63,702 nt of DNA from Candidatus Kapaibacterium sp. (GCA_025455065.1 JALONG010000022.1:1-63702); one strand, 5' to 3'. Counted from the stretch's first letter, positions 25,682-35,046 are shown. Numbers and translations: made by a program. The notes: generated by a model from the sequence alone, not told the origin.

Positions 25682-26734
25682 ATGGAATTTTTGATGCTTG
25701 TTGGAATCGCCTTGCTGAAAGCCGCATTGGTTGTGTTTTTGGTCATGCTGCCCGGCGCAGTAATTGCGGTGTATAGTGAACGCCGTTTGGCGGCGTTTAT
25801 TCAAATGCGCATTGGTCCAAACCGCGTTGGTCCTTTCGGGCTGATGCAAGCCTTTGCCGACGTGGCAAAACTTATCTTCAAAGAAGATATTGTGCCGTCG
25901 GAAGCAAATAAATTTTTCCATACCCTTGCACCGCTTATCGCCGTAACCACGACGGCTGCGCTCTTTGCGGTGATTCCCTTTGCGGATTATTTGATGATTG
26001 GCGACACGCGCATAGATTTTGCCGTTGCACCAAACGTCAATCTTGCCGTCTTGTATATCCTCGCGGTCAGTTCTGTTGCAGTCTATGGAATGACCTTTGC
26101 TGGCTGGTCTTCAGGCAGTAAATACTCGCTTTTGGGCAGTTTACGCTCGTCGGCGCAGATGATTTCCTACGAACTCACGCTCGGTTCGTCGCTTATCGGC
26201 ATTATGATGATGACGGGTTCAATGAACTTGGGTGATATTGTGCAAGCGCAAGGTAATTTGAAGTGGAATCTGTTTTATCAGCCGCTTGCCTTCATTATCT
26301 TTCTTGTTGCCTCATTTGCTGAAACCAATCGCGCCCCTTTTGACCTCGTAGAAGCAGAGCCGGAGTTGGTTGGCGGGTATCACACCGAATATACCGGCAT
26401 GAAATTCGGCTTGTTTATGCTTGTGGAATTTGTGCATATCATCATTGCGCCGTGTATCATCGTAACGCTCTTTTTGGGTGGTTGGCAGCCGCCAATTCCG
26501 ACCTTTGTGCTGGATGCAATCGGCATCAAAGCAGGTACGCTGCCGATGGTGCTGCTGCAACTCGGCTCTTTTGCCGGAAAAGTGCTGTTTATGATGGCAT
26601 TTTTTATCTGGGTACGCTGGTCACTCCCACGCTTCCGTTATGACCAACTCATGAACTTGGGCTGGAAAGTGATGTTGCCGCTTTCGCTGGTGAATATCAT
26701 CATTACGGCAGTGGTGATGTTTTTCTTGAAGTAA
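25682..26734 (+). CDS. nuoH: NADH-quinone oxidoreductase subunit H
   Basis: 350 residues, about eight membrane helices. NuoH links the peripheral arm to the membrane arm of complex I and forms part of the quinone site. The family motifs E-R-R-L-A-A-F-I-Q-M-R-I-G-P-N-R-V-G-P and A-E-T-N-R-A-P-F-D-L-V-E-A-E-P-E-L-V are intact, as is G-Y-H-T-E-Y-T-G-M. The 163-base gap before it holds a long inverted repeat instead of a gene. Confidence 0.96.
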   Translation: MEFLMLVGIALLKAALVVFLVMLPGAVIAVYSERRLAAFIQMRIGPNRVGPFGLMQAFADVAKLIFKEDIVPSEANKFFHTLAPLIAVTTTAALFAVIPFADYLMIGDTRIDFAVAPNVNLAVLYILAVSSVAVYGMTFAGWSSGSKYSLLGSLRSSAQMISYELTLGSSLIGIMMMTGSMNLGDIVQAQGNLKWNLFYQPLAFIIFLVASFAETNRAPFDLVEAEPELVGGYHTEYTGMKFGLFMLVEFVHIIIAPCIIVTLFLGGWQPPIPTFVLDAIGIKAGTLPMVLLQLGSFAGKVLFMMAFFIWVRWSLPRFRYDQLMNLGWKVMLPLSLVNIIITAVVMFFLK

Positions 26735-26755
26735 GAATTTTTCTCGCGGTAACGT

Positions 26756-27394
26756 ATGGACACACTTGTTGCACAATCAGAAACGATGCAGACTCTGCGA
26801 CACGAGGCTCTAAACAGCGAGTACGCAAAGCGTTGGCGCTTCTCCGTTGAAGATTATTACCGCATGGCGCACACAGGGATTCTACCTCAGCACGGTACGC
26901 CGCGTACCGAACTTTTAGATGGAGAAATTTTTACGATGAGTCCACTTGGCGGTCCCCATATTTGGGCAGTAAGCAGAATTTCGCAAGTACTCTCGCGCAC
27001 CTTTGCTGCACAGATAGACGCAGAAGAAATCATGCTTGTGAGCCAAGCAGCCGTGCGGCTTCTGAGCGATTCCGAGCCGGAACCCGACATAGCGCTTGTG
27101 CGGTATTCGCCTGAGCAAGACGAATCGCTTGTGCCGTTGGCATCGGATGTTCTTTTACTTATTGAAGTTGCGGATTCTTCCCTGCAATTTGACCGTATGA
27201 AGAAAGCACAGATGTACGCCAAAGCCGGAATTCCTGACTATTGGATTGTCAATTTGAACGATAAAGTCTTGGAGGTGCATCGCAAGCCACTTGGAAGCAG
27301 ATATAACGAAATTACGACGCTTCGCAATACCGATACTCTTGCTCCGCTTGCTTTTCCTGAAATTTCGATTGCCCTTTCTTCGTTTTTGCGGTGA
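26756..27394 (+). CDS. Uma2 family (DUF820) PD-(D/E)XK nuclease-like protein
   Basis: 212 residues. The Uma2 pattern is clear: L-L-D-G-E-I-F, then E-P-D-I-A-L-V, L-L-I-E-V-A-D-S-S-L and Y-A-K-A-G-I-P-D-Y-W-I-V-N-L. Asp and Glu of E-P-D and I-E-V match the nuclease active-site positions. Function is not known for most members; they are abundant in cyanobacteria and multiply in some FCB genomes. It starts 21 bases after nuoH and may be cotranscribed. A second, divergent Uma2 lies at 32726-33208. Confidence 0.85.
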   Translation: MDTLVAQSETMQTLRHEALNSEYAKRWRFSVEDYYRMAHTGILPQHGTPRTELLDGEIFTMSPLGGPHIWAVSRISQVLSRTFAAQIDAEEIMLVSQAAVRLLSDSEPEPDIALVRYSPEQDESLVPLASDVLLLIEVADSSLQFDRMKKAQMYAKAGIPDYWIVNLNDKVLEVHRKPLGSRYNEITTLRNTDTLAPLAFPEISIALSSFLR

Positions 27395-27418
27395 TGTTGT
27401 CGGGAGTTGTTTTTTCTG

Positions 27419-28852
27419 TCATTCATCAAAACTTATTTCCGTAGGCAAATACTCCGCAAAACCAATCGCCGCAAACAGCACCGACAAACAGTAAAACCCG
27501 TCCCGTGCTTCAGGAATGGCGCTCGTTACATTCAGCAATGTAAATGCCACCAAACTTCCAAATGCTCCGGCAGCCAAAATGCGCTGTAACGGGGCATTTT
27601 TTTTCTGCCGTGCGAGTGTGTATGCCCGCCGCATCATGTATGCCCACGCACCGTAAAAGGCGAGGAAGAAGGGTAAGCCAAGTTTTACCCAAATGTACAA
27701 ATAACCGTTGTGAATAAACGTTACGCGAGTGTAATAGCGCTCAAGCGGGTCGAAAATAGTAAAGGCCGCACCTAAACCAACACCGCCTAAAATGTACTGC
27801 AATAGCACATCAACTACAACACGAGTTTCATAAATCCTTGCTAATAGCGATAAATCCTGTGTTCCTGCTGCGGAAGAAGCAAATCGAGATTGAATGACTT
27901 TGATGATGAGTGCAGCGCGTTCAGGAAAGAGAATTTGTATTGCGAATAATACAAAAATCCCGCCAAGCAAGGAATAGAGAGCAACTGTGGCGACTTTTCG
28001 CTTATCAATAAGCCAAAGTGTTGCGATAATCCCGACCATGCCCGAAATCCAGAAACCCCGTGAAAAGCTTACTAATACGACGATTGCATAAAATGCTGTT
28101 AAGCATAGCATACCTAATCGTGCTTTTCGCGTGGAAGCGTATAATGCACCCATTGAACAAAGAACGGTCGCACAGAGGAAAATATGTGTGTTGAGCATCT
28201 TTCGAGAAGTCCAAACTTGATACGCATACAGCACATTTGATGCGGCTTTCACATATTGCCATAAATTTGTCGCCCCAATAAAAATAAATACCCCTGCCGT
28301 TAAACTCAGAAATGTGAAGATATGTTCACGCTTCGTAAAATGTTCTCGCCAAGGCAGATAGTACAACATTGTATAAAACAGCAGGTACTCACGAAGCCAT
28401 GTCAAAGCAGAAGATTGGTCATTAACCAGCACTAAAAGGAGATTCACGGACATTAGGAAAACCGTGAAAACAAGAACTTTATCCCCAAAATGCCGAATAA
28501 AACTACGTTTCTGAATAAACACCATTGAAAACATCCATATCCAAAGCCCACCCATGATAAAAGCAACAAGCGCATATTCCTTGAGAGTAATCGCTTCGTC
28601 GCCTTTACCGCTCGAAATCCAAAAATAATTCAGCACAGCACCTGTGTACAACCAAATACGAGGATACCTTACAAAAAGCATGAATACAAGCGCCAGCAAA
28701 GGCAGAGCCACTAACATAATGCCGCTTATCCAGCCTGTAAACAAGAGTGCAAGCGGTATTGCCGTTGCTACAATGGTGGAGAGAACTATGCTATCACGAT
28801 GAATCGCAAAGTATTGCGCACAAGGCTTGGTTGTAATCGAAATGCTTGTCAT
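27419..28852 (-). CDS. O-antigen ligase/polymerase family membrane protein
   Basis: 477 residues from ATG 28852, which overlaps the TGA of the upstream glycosyltransferase gene (ATGA). About ten to twelve membrane helices are present. A periplasmic loop region carries G-G-V-G-L-G and H-N-G-Y-L-Y-I-W-V-K-L-G, the Wzy_C/WaaL-type signature. It should ligate or polymerise lipid-linked sugar chains at the periplasmic face. With the two genes upstream it forms a surface-polysaccharide operon. Confidence 0.82.
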   Translation of the reverse strand: MTSISITTKPCAQYFAIHRDSIVLSTIVATAIPLALLFTGWISGIMLVALPLLALVFMLFVRYPRIWLYTGAVLNYFWISSGKGDEAITLKEYALVAFIMGGLWIWMFSMVFIQKRSFIRHFGDKVLVFTVFLMSVNLLLVLVNDQSSALTWLREYLLFYTMLYYLPWREHFTKREHIFTFLSLTAGVFIFIGATNLWQYVKAASNVLYAYQVWTSRKMLNTHIFLCATVLCSMGALYASTRKARLGMLCLTAFYAIVVLVSFSRGFWISGMVGIIATLWLIDKRKVATVALYSLLGGIFVLFAIQILFPERAALIIKVIQSRFASSAAGTQDLSLLARIYETRVVVDVLLQYILGGVGLGAAFTIFDPLERYYTRVTFIHNGYLYIWVKLGLPFFLAFYGAWAYMMRRAYTLARQKKNAPLQRILAAGAFGSLVAFTLLNVTSAIPEARDGFYCLSVLFAAIGFAEYLPTEISFDE

Positions 28853-29562
28853 AACTGCCCGAAAAGTGCCGCAAAACGGAGTTTCCAGACAAGCCATGCT
28901 GCTTCCCAAATGATATTTTTGCTCATTTTGGAAACGCCACTGCGCCTATCCACAAAAATAATCGGTATTTCCACTATTCGTGCGCCACGCCGCCAAAGTT
29001 TGAAGTTCATTTCGATTTGAAACGCATAACCGTTGGAGCGAATACGTTTCAAGTTTACTTTGCGCAAAATTTCCGTGCGAAAGCACTTAAAACCGCCTGT
29101 GGCATCGTGAATCGGCATTCGCGTTATCCAGCGCGTGTAAACATTTGCAAACCAACTAAGCAAAAGGCGCTGCATGGGCCAATTCACCACATTCACACCG
29201 CGACTATACCGCGAACCCAAGACCACATCAGCATTTTCAATTGCACTGAGGAAATTCGGAATTTCTTTCGGGTCGTGAGAAAAATCTGCGTCCATTTCAA
29301 AGACAATCTCGTACCCGCCTTCCATTGCCCAGAGAAAACCTTCGCAATATGCCGTTCCCAAGCCAAGTTTGCCCATGCGCTCCAAAAGATGGATGCGATT
29401 GTTTTCACCTTGCAGCGTGCGAACAATAGACCCCGTGCCGTCGGGAGAATTATCGTCCACGACGAGAATTTCCAACGTCGGATGAACAGCAAAGATTGCA
29501 TCAGTGATAGCGCGGATATTATCGCTTTCGTTGTATGTGGGGATGATAATAAGAATTTTCAT
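28849..29562 (-). CDS. Polyprenol monophosphomannose synthase-like glycosyltransferase
   Basis: 237 residues, GT2 family. I-I-P-T-Y-N-E-S-D-N-I starts the fold; D-D-N-S-P-D-G-T-G and the catalytic-site E-M-D-A-D-F-S-H-D-P are intact, then L-G-S-R-Y-S-R-G. It resembles Dpm1-type enzymes that move a sugar (usually mannose) from GDP-sugar to polyprenyl phosphate. No C-terminal membrane domain is present. It sits 27 bases after the phosphosugar transferase gene and overlaps the O-antigen ligase gene by 4 bases. Confidence 0.88.
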   Translation of the reverse strand: MKILIIIPTYNESDNIRAITDAIFAVHPTLEILVVDDNSPDGTGSIVRTLQGENNRIHLLERMGKLGLGTAYCEGFLWAMEGGYEIVFEMDADFSHDPKEIPNFLSAIENADVVLGSRYSRGVNVVNWPMQRLLLSWFANVYTRWITRMPIHDATGGFKCFRTEILRKVNLKRIRSNGYAFQIEMNFKLWRRGARIVEIPIIFVDRRSGVSKMSKNIIWEAAWLVWKLRFAALFGQL

Positions 29563-29589
29563 GCTCTTTCAATTCAGAAATCCAAGTGT

Positions 29590-31164
29590 TTAAGCCTGCC
29601 CGTGTCCTTTAAAGACTTTTATCACGGTGCGAATAATTATCTCAATGTCGAGACGAAAAGAGATATTTTCAATGTAGTAAAAATCGTAGGTGAGCCGACT
29701 ACGAATATCGTCAATCGTTTCTTGATATTGAAAATAATTAGGGCTGATTTGCCACCAACCTGTCAAACCCGGACGAACCTTGTGGCGACGTGGATAATAG
29801 GGAATAGCCTGACTAAATTTCTCCACCAATTTCGGGACTTCGGGGCGTGGTCCAACGATGCTCATATCACCTTTCAGGATGTTCCAGAGTTGCGGAATTT
29901 CGTCCAGGTGCGTTTTGCGAATAATTCTGCCAAAAGGCGTTACGCGGGCATCATTCACCTGTGTAAAGCCTGTAACCTTGTCCGAACCTTGCGCCATAGA
30001 GCGAAATTTCCATATCCGAAACGGTACACCGCCGCGTCCAATCCGAATTTGTGAGTACATCGCTCCACCAGGCGTTTCCAGCGCAACAATCACGCCGATT
30101 GCGACCCACACAGGCAAACCGACGATAATTCCCAAGAGGCTCAGAACAATGTCCATAAGGCGCTTCATCACACGCTGCCAAGGAGTCATAATTTGTGCGC
30201 TGATTTCGATAAGCGCCATGCCGTACACGTGTTGGGTACGGGTTTGACCGGAGAAAATTTCGTACAAATCCGGCACGACTTTCAGCGTAATATCGTGCTT
30301 TTCGCACTCATTCGCCAAACGCAGTAATTCTTCATGGTTCGGTGTCGCTGTGGAAACAAGCACCGTTGTCGGGCGCACAGCCGCAAGCAGTTTCGGAATC
30401 TCGCTTACCACGCCCAAAAGCGGCAGTTGTGCGGGCTTCGTCATTACATTGGAATCGCTGACGGCGCTATTGTGCCATTGTTCGGCTTCGGTAGCGTCCG
30501 ACATCACCACACCAATCGGATGAAAACCAAAGGCGGGTGCTTGCCGCACGGAAAGTTGCAACGCACGAACATTGTCCGCCGAGCCGACAAGTAGCGTCGG
30601 GAAGCTGATAATCTCTCGTATTCGGAGTACCCTCTGCGCATAGCGAGCCGTGATGCGCCCTGCACAAACACTCGCACAAAAGGCAACCCAATACAGAAAA
30701 ACAAGCAACCGGGGATTTTGTGCGGGAGCGATGTCATCCAAAAAAATCAGCAAACCCAGAATACAACAGCCGATGAAGGTTATGCGAACAATCGTAAAAA
30801 ATTCGTCAAACGGCGAACGCACGTACCAATCCTCATACAAGCCGCCAAACCAGAACAGAAGCGCCCAATAGCCATAGAGGGCAATAACAGCCGCAACAAT
30901 AAGCGTCGTGCGTTCATCCGACAACAAGGGCTGCGTAAATGCGCTGGTCGAGGTTTCAAACAAGCCGCTAAAAAACCGCAGCAGATAGTACACCACAAAA
31001 CTTGCGCTAAAGCTGAGAGCATCGAAAATAATTTGGTATAAACGCGGTGAACGCGGCACGTGCAAGCCTTTTCTACGCACTTTTGAATGCGCCACCTCAG
31101 CCGCATTCACGTTGGGATGCGGGTTCGGCGAAGAAGAGGAAAATGCTTGAGAAATGGTCGTCAT
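29590..31164 (-). CDS. Undecaprenyl-phosphate sugar phosphotransferase
   Basis: 524 residues from ATG 31164. The N-terminal half has four or five membrane helices and a CoA-binding-like domain (about 210-320). The C-terminal bacterial sugar transferase domain starts near 350 with K-R-L-M-D-I-V-L-S and has K-F-R-S-M, T-P-F-G-R-I-I-R-K-T-H-L-D-E-I-P-Q and G-P-R-P-E-V-P. It resembles WbaP/WcaJ-type enzymes that load the first phosphosugar onto undecaprenyl phosphate and so begins the pathway of this operon. Confidence 0.92.
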   Translation of the reverse strand: MTTISQAFSSSSPNPHPNVNAAEVAHSKVRRKGLHVPRSPRLYQIIFDALSFSASFVVYYLLRFFSGLFETSTSAFTQPLLSDERTTLIVAAVIALYGYWALLFWFGGLYEDWYVRSPFDEFFTIVRITFIGCCILGLLIFLDDIAPAQNPRLLVFLYWVAFCASVCAGRITARYAQRVLRIREIISFPTLLVGSADNVRALQLSVRQAPAFGFHPIGVVMSDATEAEQWHNSAVSDSNVMTKPAQLPLLGVVSEIPKLLAAVRPTTVLVSTATPNHEELLRLANECEKHDITLKVVPDLYEIFSGQTRTQHVYGMALIEISAQIMTPWQRVMKRLMDIVLSLLGIIVGLPVWVAIGVIVALETPGGAMYSQIRIGRGGVPFRIWKFRSMAQGSDKVTGFTQVNDARVTPFGRIIRKTHLDEIPQLWNILKGDMSIVGPRPEVPKLVEKFSQAIPYYPRRHKVRPGLTGWWQISPNYFQYQETIDDIRSRLTYDFYYIENISFRLDIEIIIRTVIKVFKGHGQA

Positions 31165-31271
31165 AATGACGCTGCAACAAAAAGAAGTGTCGGAGGGGAA
31201 CAAACTGCGCTACAAATATAGAACTCTGCGAGAAACCGTACAACCACGTTTTTGTAGATTCTTGTGCCTTC

Positions 31272-31316
31272 CCCGTCCGACGGCTGAAAAGTGTAAGGAC
31301 GCTGCCGTCGCACGGG
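31272..31316 (+). repeat. CCCGT palindrome with long loop, copy E
   Basis: The 13-nt arms CCCGTCCGACGGC and GCCGTCGCACGGG have one mismatch, and the loop is 19 nt. Imperfect pairing extends outward to CTTGTG / CACAAG. It is paired with the standard 32-nt copy C, 36 bases away. Confidence 0.75.
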
Positions 31317-31352
31317 TTTCCACACAAGATTTTTTTCGAGTAGCCGAGGTAA

Positions 31353-31384
31353 CCCGTACTACGCCGAAGAAGGCGTAGGACGGG
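31353..31384 (+). repeat. 32-nt palindrome, copy C
   Basis: Arm CCCGTACTACGCC, loop GAAGAA, arm GGCGTAGGACGGG. It lies in the gap between the sugar transferase and the lipoprotein gene at 31418. Confidence 0.88.
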
Positions 31385-31417
31385 GGATAGCAAACCAAAA
31401 ACGATTACTCAATAACT

Positions 31418-32068
31418 TTACCGCGCAAGCGAATCCACCACACAAAATTCCTCTTCGCCCTTGCCTGTTTGCACAAAAAACGCACAACGGCGGGCTTGCC
31501 GCACGGTATCGCTTGCGTTCACGCGCACGGCGTAGCGTGTGCCTTCTGCACCAAATGTGCGGCGAATGGTAAAATCCGTTGGCGCGTCCGTGCGCAAGCG
31601 CTTTCCTGTTTGTATCAATGTTGGCGTGAGGCGTTCAATCGGATTGGGTGCATACCGCTCCACATAACGTTTTGCGCGTTCCCACGCAATGCTGTCGGTT
31701 TCGGGCGGCATGAGAAAATCGGTGTCGCAAAAGCGCGTCAGCAGTTCGTATTCGGTTTCCGCACTTTTCCCAAAATCGCTTTTCACCGAAGCAATTTCGC
31801 CGTCATAGCGTTTCACAAAAAAATAGCGCTGCTCGCCGCTTTCATCGGAAACAATTTGTGTTGCGAAGGATGTGAGCGTGTCGCCGCGTCGCAAAAATTC
31901 TACCCACCGGCGCTGCGGATGCTGATACAACGGCACATTGGGGCGCATAATGACGATGCGTTGTCGCTGAGGAATGATGATTGTCTGCTCGGCACAAGAG
32001 CAGATGCAGAGAATGGTGACACTAAATACCAGAAAAACGTAGAAACTATGCGGTCTTCGAGGGAACAC
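31418..32068 (-). CDS. Hypothetical lipoprotein
   Basis: 216 residues starting at a GTG. A signal peptide with F-L-V-F-S-V-T-I-L and lipobox C-I-C-S-C shows a membrane-anchored periplasmic or outer-membrane protein. The rest contains V-P-L-Y-Q-H-P-Q-R-R, which looks like an SH3-type or short beta domain, then a charged helical part and paired Cys near the C-terminus (R-R-C-A-F and E-F-C-V-V). I do not recognise the family. It follows the LON-domain gene by 6 bases and is probably cotranscribed. Confidence 0.65.
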   Translation of the reverse strand: MFPRRPHSFYVFLVFSVTILCICSCAEQTIIIPQRQRIVIMRPNVPLYQHPQRRWVEFLRRGDTLTSFATQIVSDESGEQRYFFVKRYDGEIASVKSDFGKSAETEYELLTRFCDTDFLMPPETDSIAWERAKRYVERYAPNPIERLTPTLIQTGKRLRTDAPTDFTIRRTFGAEGTRYAVRVNASDTVRQARRCAFFVQTGKGEEEFCVVDSLAR

Positions 32069-32074
32069 GGAGAA

Positions 32075-32713
32075 TTATTTTTTGTTATGATTCGGGATAT
32101 AACCGTCGCTCATAATCACATCTTGCAAACGGCGTTTTTCGCGCAAATCCGGTAGCAAGCGCTCTATGTAGTCACGCAAAATTTCCAAACGACGATTTTC
32201 GGAGCGAATTTCGAGAAGTTCCTGTTTGCGCAAAATATCCAAGCCCGCTTTTTGGGCTATCACAAACGAGGCTGTAACAGCGCTGGCAATATCCAACACG
32301 TATTCATCGGCAGCACCCGGATAGACAATCTCAACAAGTTCGTTGTACAGCGTGATACATTCCGCTCGAAGCCCTGTATCAACAGGCTCGTTTTCTTCAT
32401 CACCAAAATAATCCACGATTCCCACATAATACAATTCCTCGCCTTCGCGCAGTGAACGCAAGGTGTAGCGCGACTTTCCCGTCACAATCACATCCAAACG
32501 CCCATCGGGATAACGGCGCGTAATCTCGCTGACTTCCACCGTGCAGCCCGTTTGATACAGGCGCGAAGAGTCCACGAGATTGATGCCGAAATCCTTGTGT
32601 TCGTCCATTGCCACATTCACAAGCTGCTTGTAACGCGGCTCAAAGATGTGAAGCGGCACGGAAGATTCGGGAAAAACGACGATATTAAGCGGGAATAAAC
32701 CGATTTTTTCCAT
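32075..32713 (-). CDS. LON substrate-binding domain protein (stand-alone)
   Basis: 212 residues. The fold starts with L-F-P-L-N-I-V-V-F-P and H-I-F-E-P-R-Y-K-Q-L, then G-C-T-V-E-V and D-G-R-L-D-V-I-V-T-G, the N-terminal domain of Lon proteases without the AAA or peptidase domains. Similar stand-alone proteins are common; their role is unproven. It starts 12 bases after the Uma2 gene. Confidence 0.85.
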   Translation of the reverse strand: MEKIGLFPLNIVVFPESSVPLHIFEPRYKQLVNVAMDEHKDFGINLVDSSRLYQTGCTVEVSEITRRYPDGRLDVIVTGKSRYTLRSLREGEELYYVGIVDYFGDEENEPVDTGLRAECITLYNELVEIVYPGAADEYVLDIASAVTASFVIAQKAGLDILRKQELLEIRSENRRLEILRDYIERLLPDLREKRRLQDVIMSDGYIPNHNKK

Positions 32714-32725
32714 AGCGATTGAAAA

Positions 32726-33208
32726 TTAGCGAAAAATTTCTTCCAACTGAAGAGCGATGCCCGTTGCGGGGTCGGTTAAGGTGCCGTGAGCATAGCTTAC
32801 GGGCTTTGCCTGAGTCGCAACAACAGTAATCGTGCGCGTCGGCGGCACAACAATCCAACACGAGTGAACGCCGTGCGCGAAGTATTCACGCGCTTTAGCG
32901 AATAAATCGCTCACAGGCTGCTTTGCCGAAACAACTTCAATGGCAGTAATCGGAGGAGTGAGCAGATATGCGGCTTCTTGGTCCCAATCATTCTCCATTG
33001 GAGGCATAAGCGCAATATCAGGACGAACTAACCACGAGTCCAAATTAAAGTCCGCTTCGGGAAAAACCGAGATAACGCGCTGGTCTTCATACTTTGCCAA
33101 GGCAGCACACAAGCGAAATTGCGTTTTGGAGTGATTCTTATCTGCCATAGTGCGGGCGAAATCAATCTCTTCGTCAGAAAGTTCAATATCGTGCAGAAGC
33201 GCGTTCAT
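32726..33208 (-). CDS. Uma2 family nuclease-like protein, short
   Basis: 160 residues. R-P-D-I-A-L-M-P and I-T-A-I-E-V-V-S-A-K-Q-P-V-S-D-L-F followed by Y-F-A-H-G-V-H-S-C-W-I-V-V-P fit Uma2. It is shorter than the copy at 26756. It precedes the LON-domain and lipoprotein genes in an apparent operon with small gaps (12 and 6 bases). Confidence 0.78.
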   Translation of the reverse strand: MNALLHDIELSDEEIDFARTMADKNHSKTQFRLCAALAKYEDQRVISVFPEADFNLDSWLVRPDIALMPPMENDWDQEAAYLLTPPITAIEVVSAKQPVSDLFAKAREYFAHGVHSCWIVVPPTRTITVVATQAKPVSYAHGTLTDPATGIALQLEEIFR

Positions 33209-33290
33209 AATGAGGTGTGTTCAGGTTTTGCATTATTGCCGAAAGTGATTATAAACTGCTGTGCATTTCTCTAAAACTACACATTTTTAC

Positions 33291-33336
33291 CAGAAAAAAC
33301 AAGGGAACAGCGCATAATTCCTTGCTGTTCCCTTGT
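33291..33336 (-). terminator. Intrinsic terminator of superoxide dismutase gene
   Basis: The perfect 13-bp stem ACAAGGGAACAGC / GCTGTTCCCTTGT (33299-33311 and 33324-33336) is followed on the minus strand by a T run. Confidence 0.88.
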
Positions 33337-33380
33337 AATTCATAATGCCTGAGACGAAGAACACGTTAGCGGCACAAGCC

Positions 33381-34007
33381 TTATTTTGCAAACTTCGTGT
33401 AACGCTCGTTAATGCGCCCCCAGTGGAGGTTTGCAAAGAAATTATCAAGATATTTTGCCCGCGCCGGACCGTCTTTGTGGTAATAAGCGTGTTCAAACAT
33501 ATCGCAGGAAATAAGCGGAATACCGCCCCAAATCGCGCCGTAATGATGTTCATCCACCAGCACATTCAGCAAACGACCGCTATACAGTTGGTCAAGCGTA
33601 AGAACGCCCCAACCGGAGAGTTTTGCAGCGATACAGGTTGCCTTAAAATCAGCTTTCCATGCGTCCACTGAGCCAAATTCTTTTTCGATTGCCGCTACAA
33701 CATCTTTGCCTTTCGAGGTGTCGCCATCGCCGCCCAGAACTTCCCAATACACATCATGCAGCACCGTACCCGCATGATTCCACGTTTGGCGGCGCTTGAG
33801 TTCACCGAAATCTGACCAGTTGCCGTTTGCAGCAGATTTATCCGCCGTCGGGAGTTCGGCTTCGATTTTATTCAAAAACGTAACATAGCCTTTGTGGTGC
33901 GTATTGTAGTGCCAATCAGTTGTTTCCGGCGACAATACGTCTTTGAGCAAGGTTTTTGCTTCATCGTCCGAATAGGGACGGGGATTAAATTTCCATTCGT
34001 AAGCCAT
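33381..34007 (-). CDS. Fe/Mn superoxide dismutase
   Basis: 208 residues. It dismutates superoxide in the cytoplasm. The metal ligands are visible as His33, His84, Asp169 and His173 in the contexts W-H-Y-N-T-H-H, V-L-H-D-V-Y-W, I-S-C-D-M-F-E-H. In place of the usual G-G-H-x-N-H before the second His it has A-G-T-V-L-H, which is a divergent subgroup. I cannot tell the metal used. Its own terminator at 33291 suggests a single-gene transcript, and 85 bases of AT-rich sequence lie upstream. Confidence 0.92.
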   Translation of the reverse strand: MAYEWKFNPRPYSDDEAKTLLKDVLSPETTDWHYNTHHKGYVTFLNKIEAELPTADKSAANGNWSDFGELKRRQTWNHAGTVLHDVYWEVLGGDGDTSKGKDVVAAIEKEFGSVDAWKADFKATCIAAKLSGWGVLTLDQLYSGRLLNVLVDEHHYGAIWGGIPLISCDMFEHAYYHKDGPARAKYLDNFFANLHWGRINERYTKFAK

Positions 34008-34092
34008 AAAATTTTACGTTCAATGGGAGTGAAAAAAATGAGTTATTGACATAAAGTATGAATAATGCGTTTGACCATGACAAACAACTGCG

Positions 34093-34743
34093 CTACAACA
34101 GGCTTGGAATCATGTTTTTGAAGTGTTTGAGCGTTTGAAAAAGTGCAAAAGCATTTTCTTCATCCGCCGCGTTAAATTCCTTACTGACGGCATATTCGCT
34201 GCCTTGAAGGGCAAGCAAAAACCAGAGCCGCCCAACCGTATAAGCACCATAAACAGGCTTTGTGCTTGCGTTAAATGCTTGTGCGGCAATCATCGTTGCA
34301 AGCACCTGACCAAGCGGGTCATTAGACGAACCACGCTCTTTTTTGTACTCGTGAATACACAGGAGCGGGGCTTTGGGGATACGATTCCCCCGAGCAATCA
34401 AGACATCTACCGTATCGCTCAAGATTTTTCCCTTCACCTCAGCGCTGATGGTGCGGTCAGCAAAGATTTTACAGCCTTCGGTGTCGTAATCAACTAATTC
34501 AAGCAAGTGTGCGATAAATTTCAATTTCAGTTCTTCTTCGTTCCAATTCTCGACGTTTGCCGCCAAACGCTGAGATAATGTCCGCAAACGCTCTTTTTCA
34601 CTTTCAGACAATGATGTATCAGTATGCAGAAGCAATTCTTGGAGCGGCTTGAGTGTTGGAACTTGCCGCAAAGCGAAGGTTTCTTCTACATCGTCAGCGT
34701 TCCACGCTCGAAAAGGCTTATATTTTTCGGATGCTTTTGCCAT
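34093..34743 (-). CDS. Predicted PD-(D/E)XK nuclease-like hypothetical protein
   Basis: 216 residues. The D-T-V-D-V-L-I-A-R-G segment followed by L-C-I-H-E-Y-K-K-E-R-G gives the Asp and E-x-K spacing of a PD-(D/E)XK fold, similar to restriction-type N-terminal domains. The C-terminal part (V-Y-G-A-Y-T-V-G-R-L-W-F-L-L-A-L) completes a sheet-like core. I cannot name a family. It lies between ferredoxin and superoxide dismutase on the same strand. Confidence 0.5.
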   Translation of the reverse strand: MAKASEKYKPFRAWNADDVEETFALRQVPTLKPLQELLLHTDTSLSESEKERLRTLSQRLAANVENWNEEELKLKFIAHLLELVDYDTEGCKIFADRTISAEVKGKILSDTVDVLIARGNRIPKAPLLCIHEYKKERGSSNDPLGQVLATMIAAQAFNASTKPVYGAYTVGRLWFLLALQGSEYAVSKEFNAADEENAFALFQTLKHFKNMIPSLL

Positions 34744-34767
34744 AGCAACAATGAAAAGAAGAAAAAT

Positions 34768-35046
34768 TTACGCATCATAATCCACCGAAACATCGTCGGT
34801 CGTTGGATGTGATTGGCAGGTAAGAACATAGCCATCAGCAATTTCGTCATCGGTCAGCGCTTCGCGGTCGTCCATGACAACTTCGCCGGAAAGTTTTTTC
34901 GCCCTACACGTGCAGCAAGAACCGATTTGACAGGCATATGGCGGATCAAGGTTTTGCCGAATGGCTGCTTCTAAGATTGATTCGCTGTCTTCAACAGTGA
35001 TAACGCTTTTTTTGCCGTAAAGAAGAACGGTAACAGAACGGGACAT
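34768..35046 (-). CDS. Plant-type 2Fe-2S ferredoxin
   Basis: 92 residues. The ligands Cys39, Cys44, Cys47 and Cys77 (C-Q-I-G-S-C-C-T-C and T-C-Q-S-H) match a chloroplast-type or PaaE/HCR C-terminal ferredoxin fold. The conserved acidic tail suits reductase interaction. Electron partner unknown. It is near SufE and SufT-like genes, which fits an iron-sulfur theme. Confidence 0.88.
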   Translation of the reverse strand: MSRSVTVLLYGKKSVITVEDSESILEAAIRQNLDPPYACQIGSCCTCRAKKLSGEVVMDDREALTDDEIADGYVLTCQSHPTTDDVSVDYDA

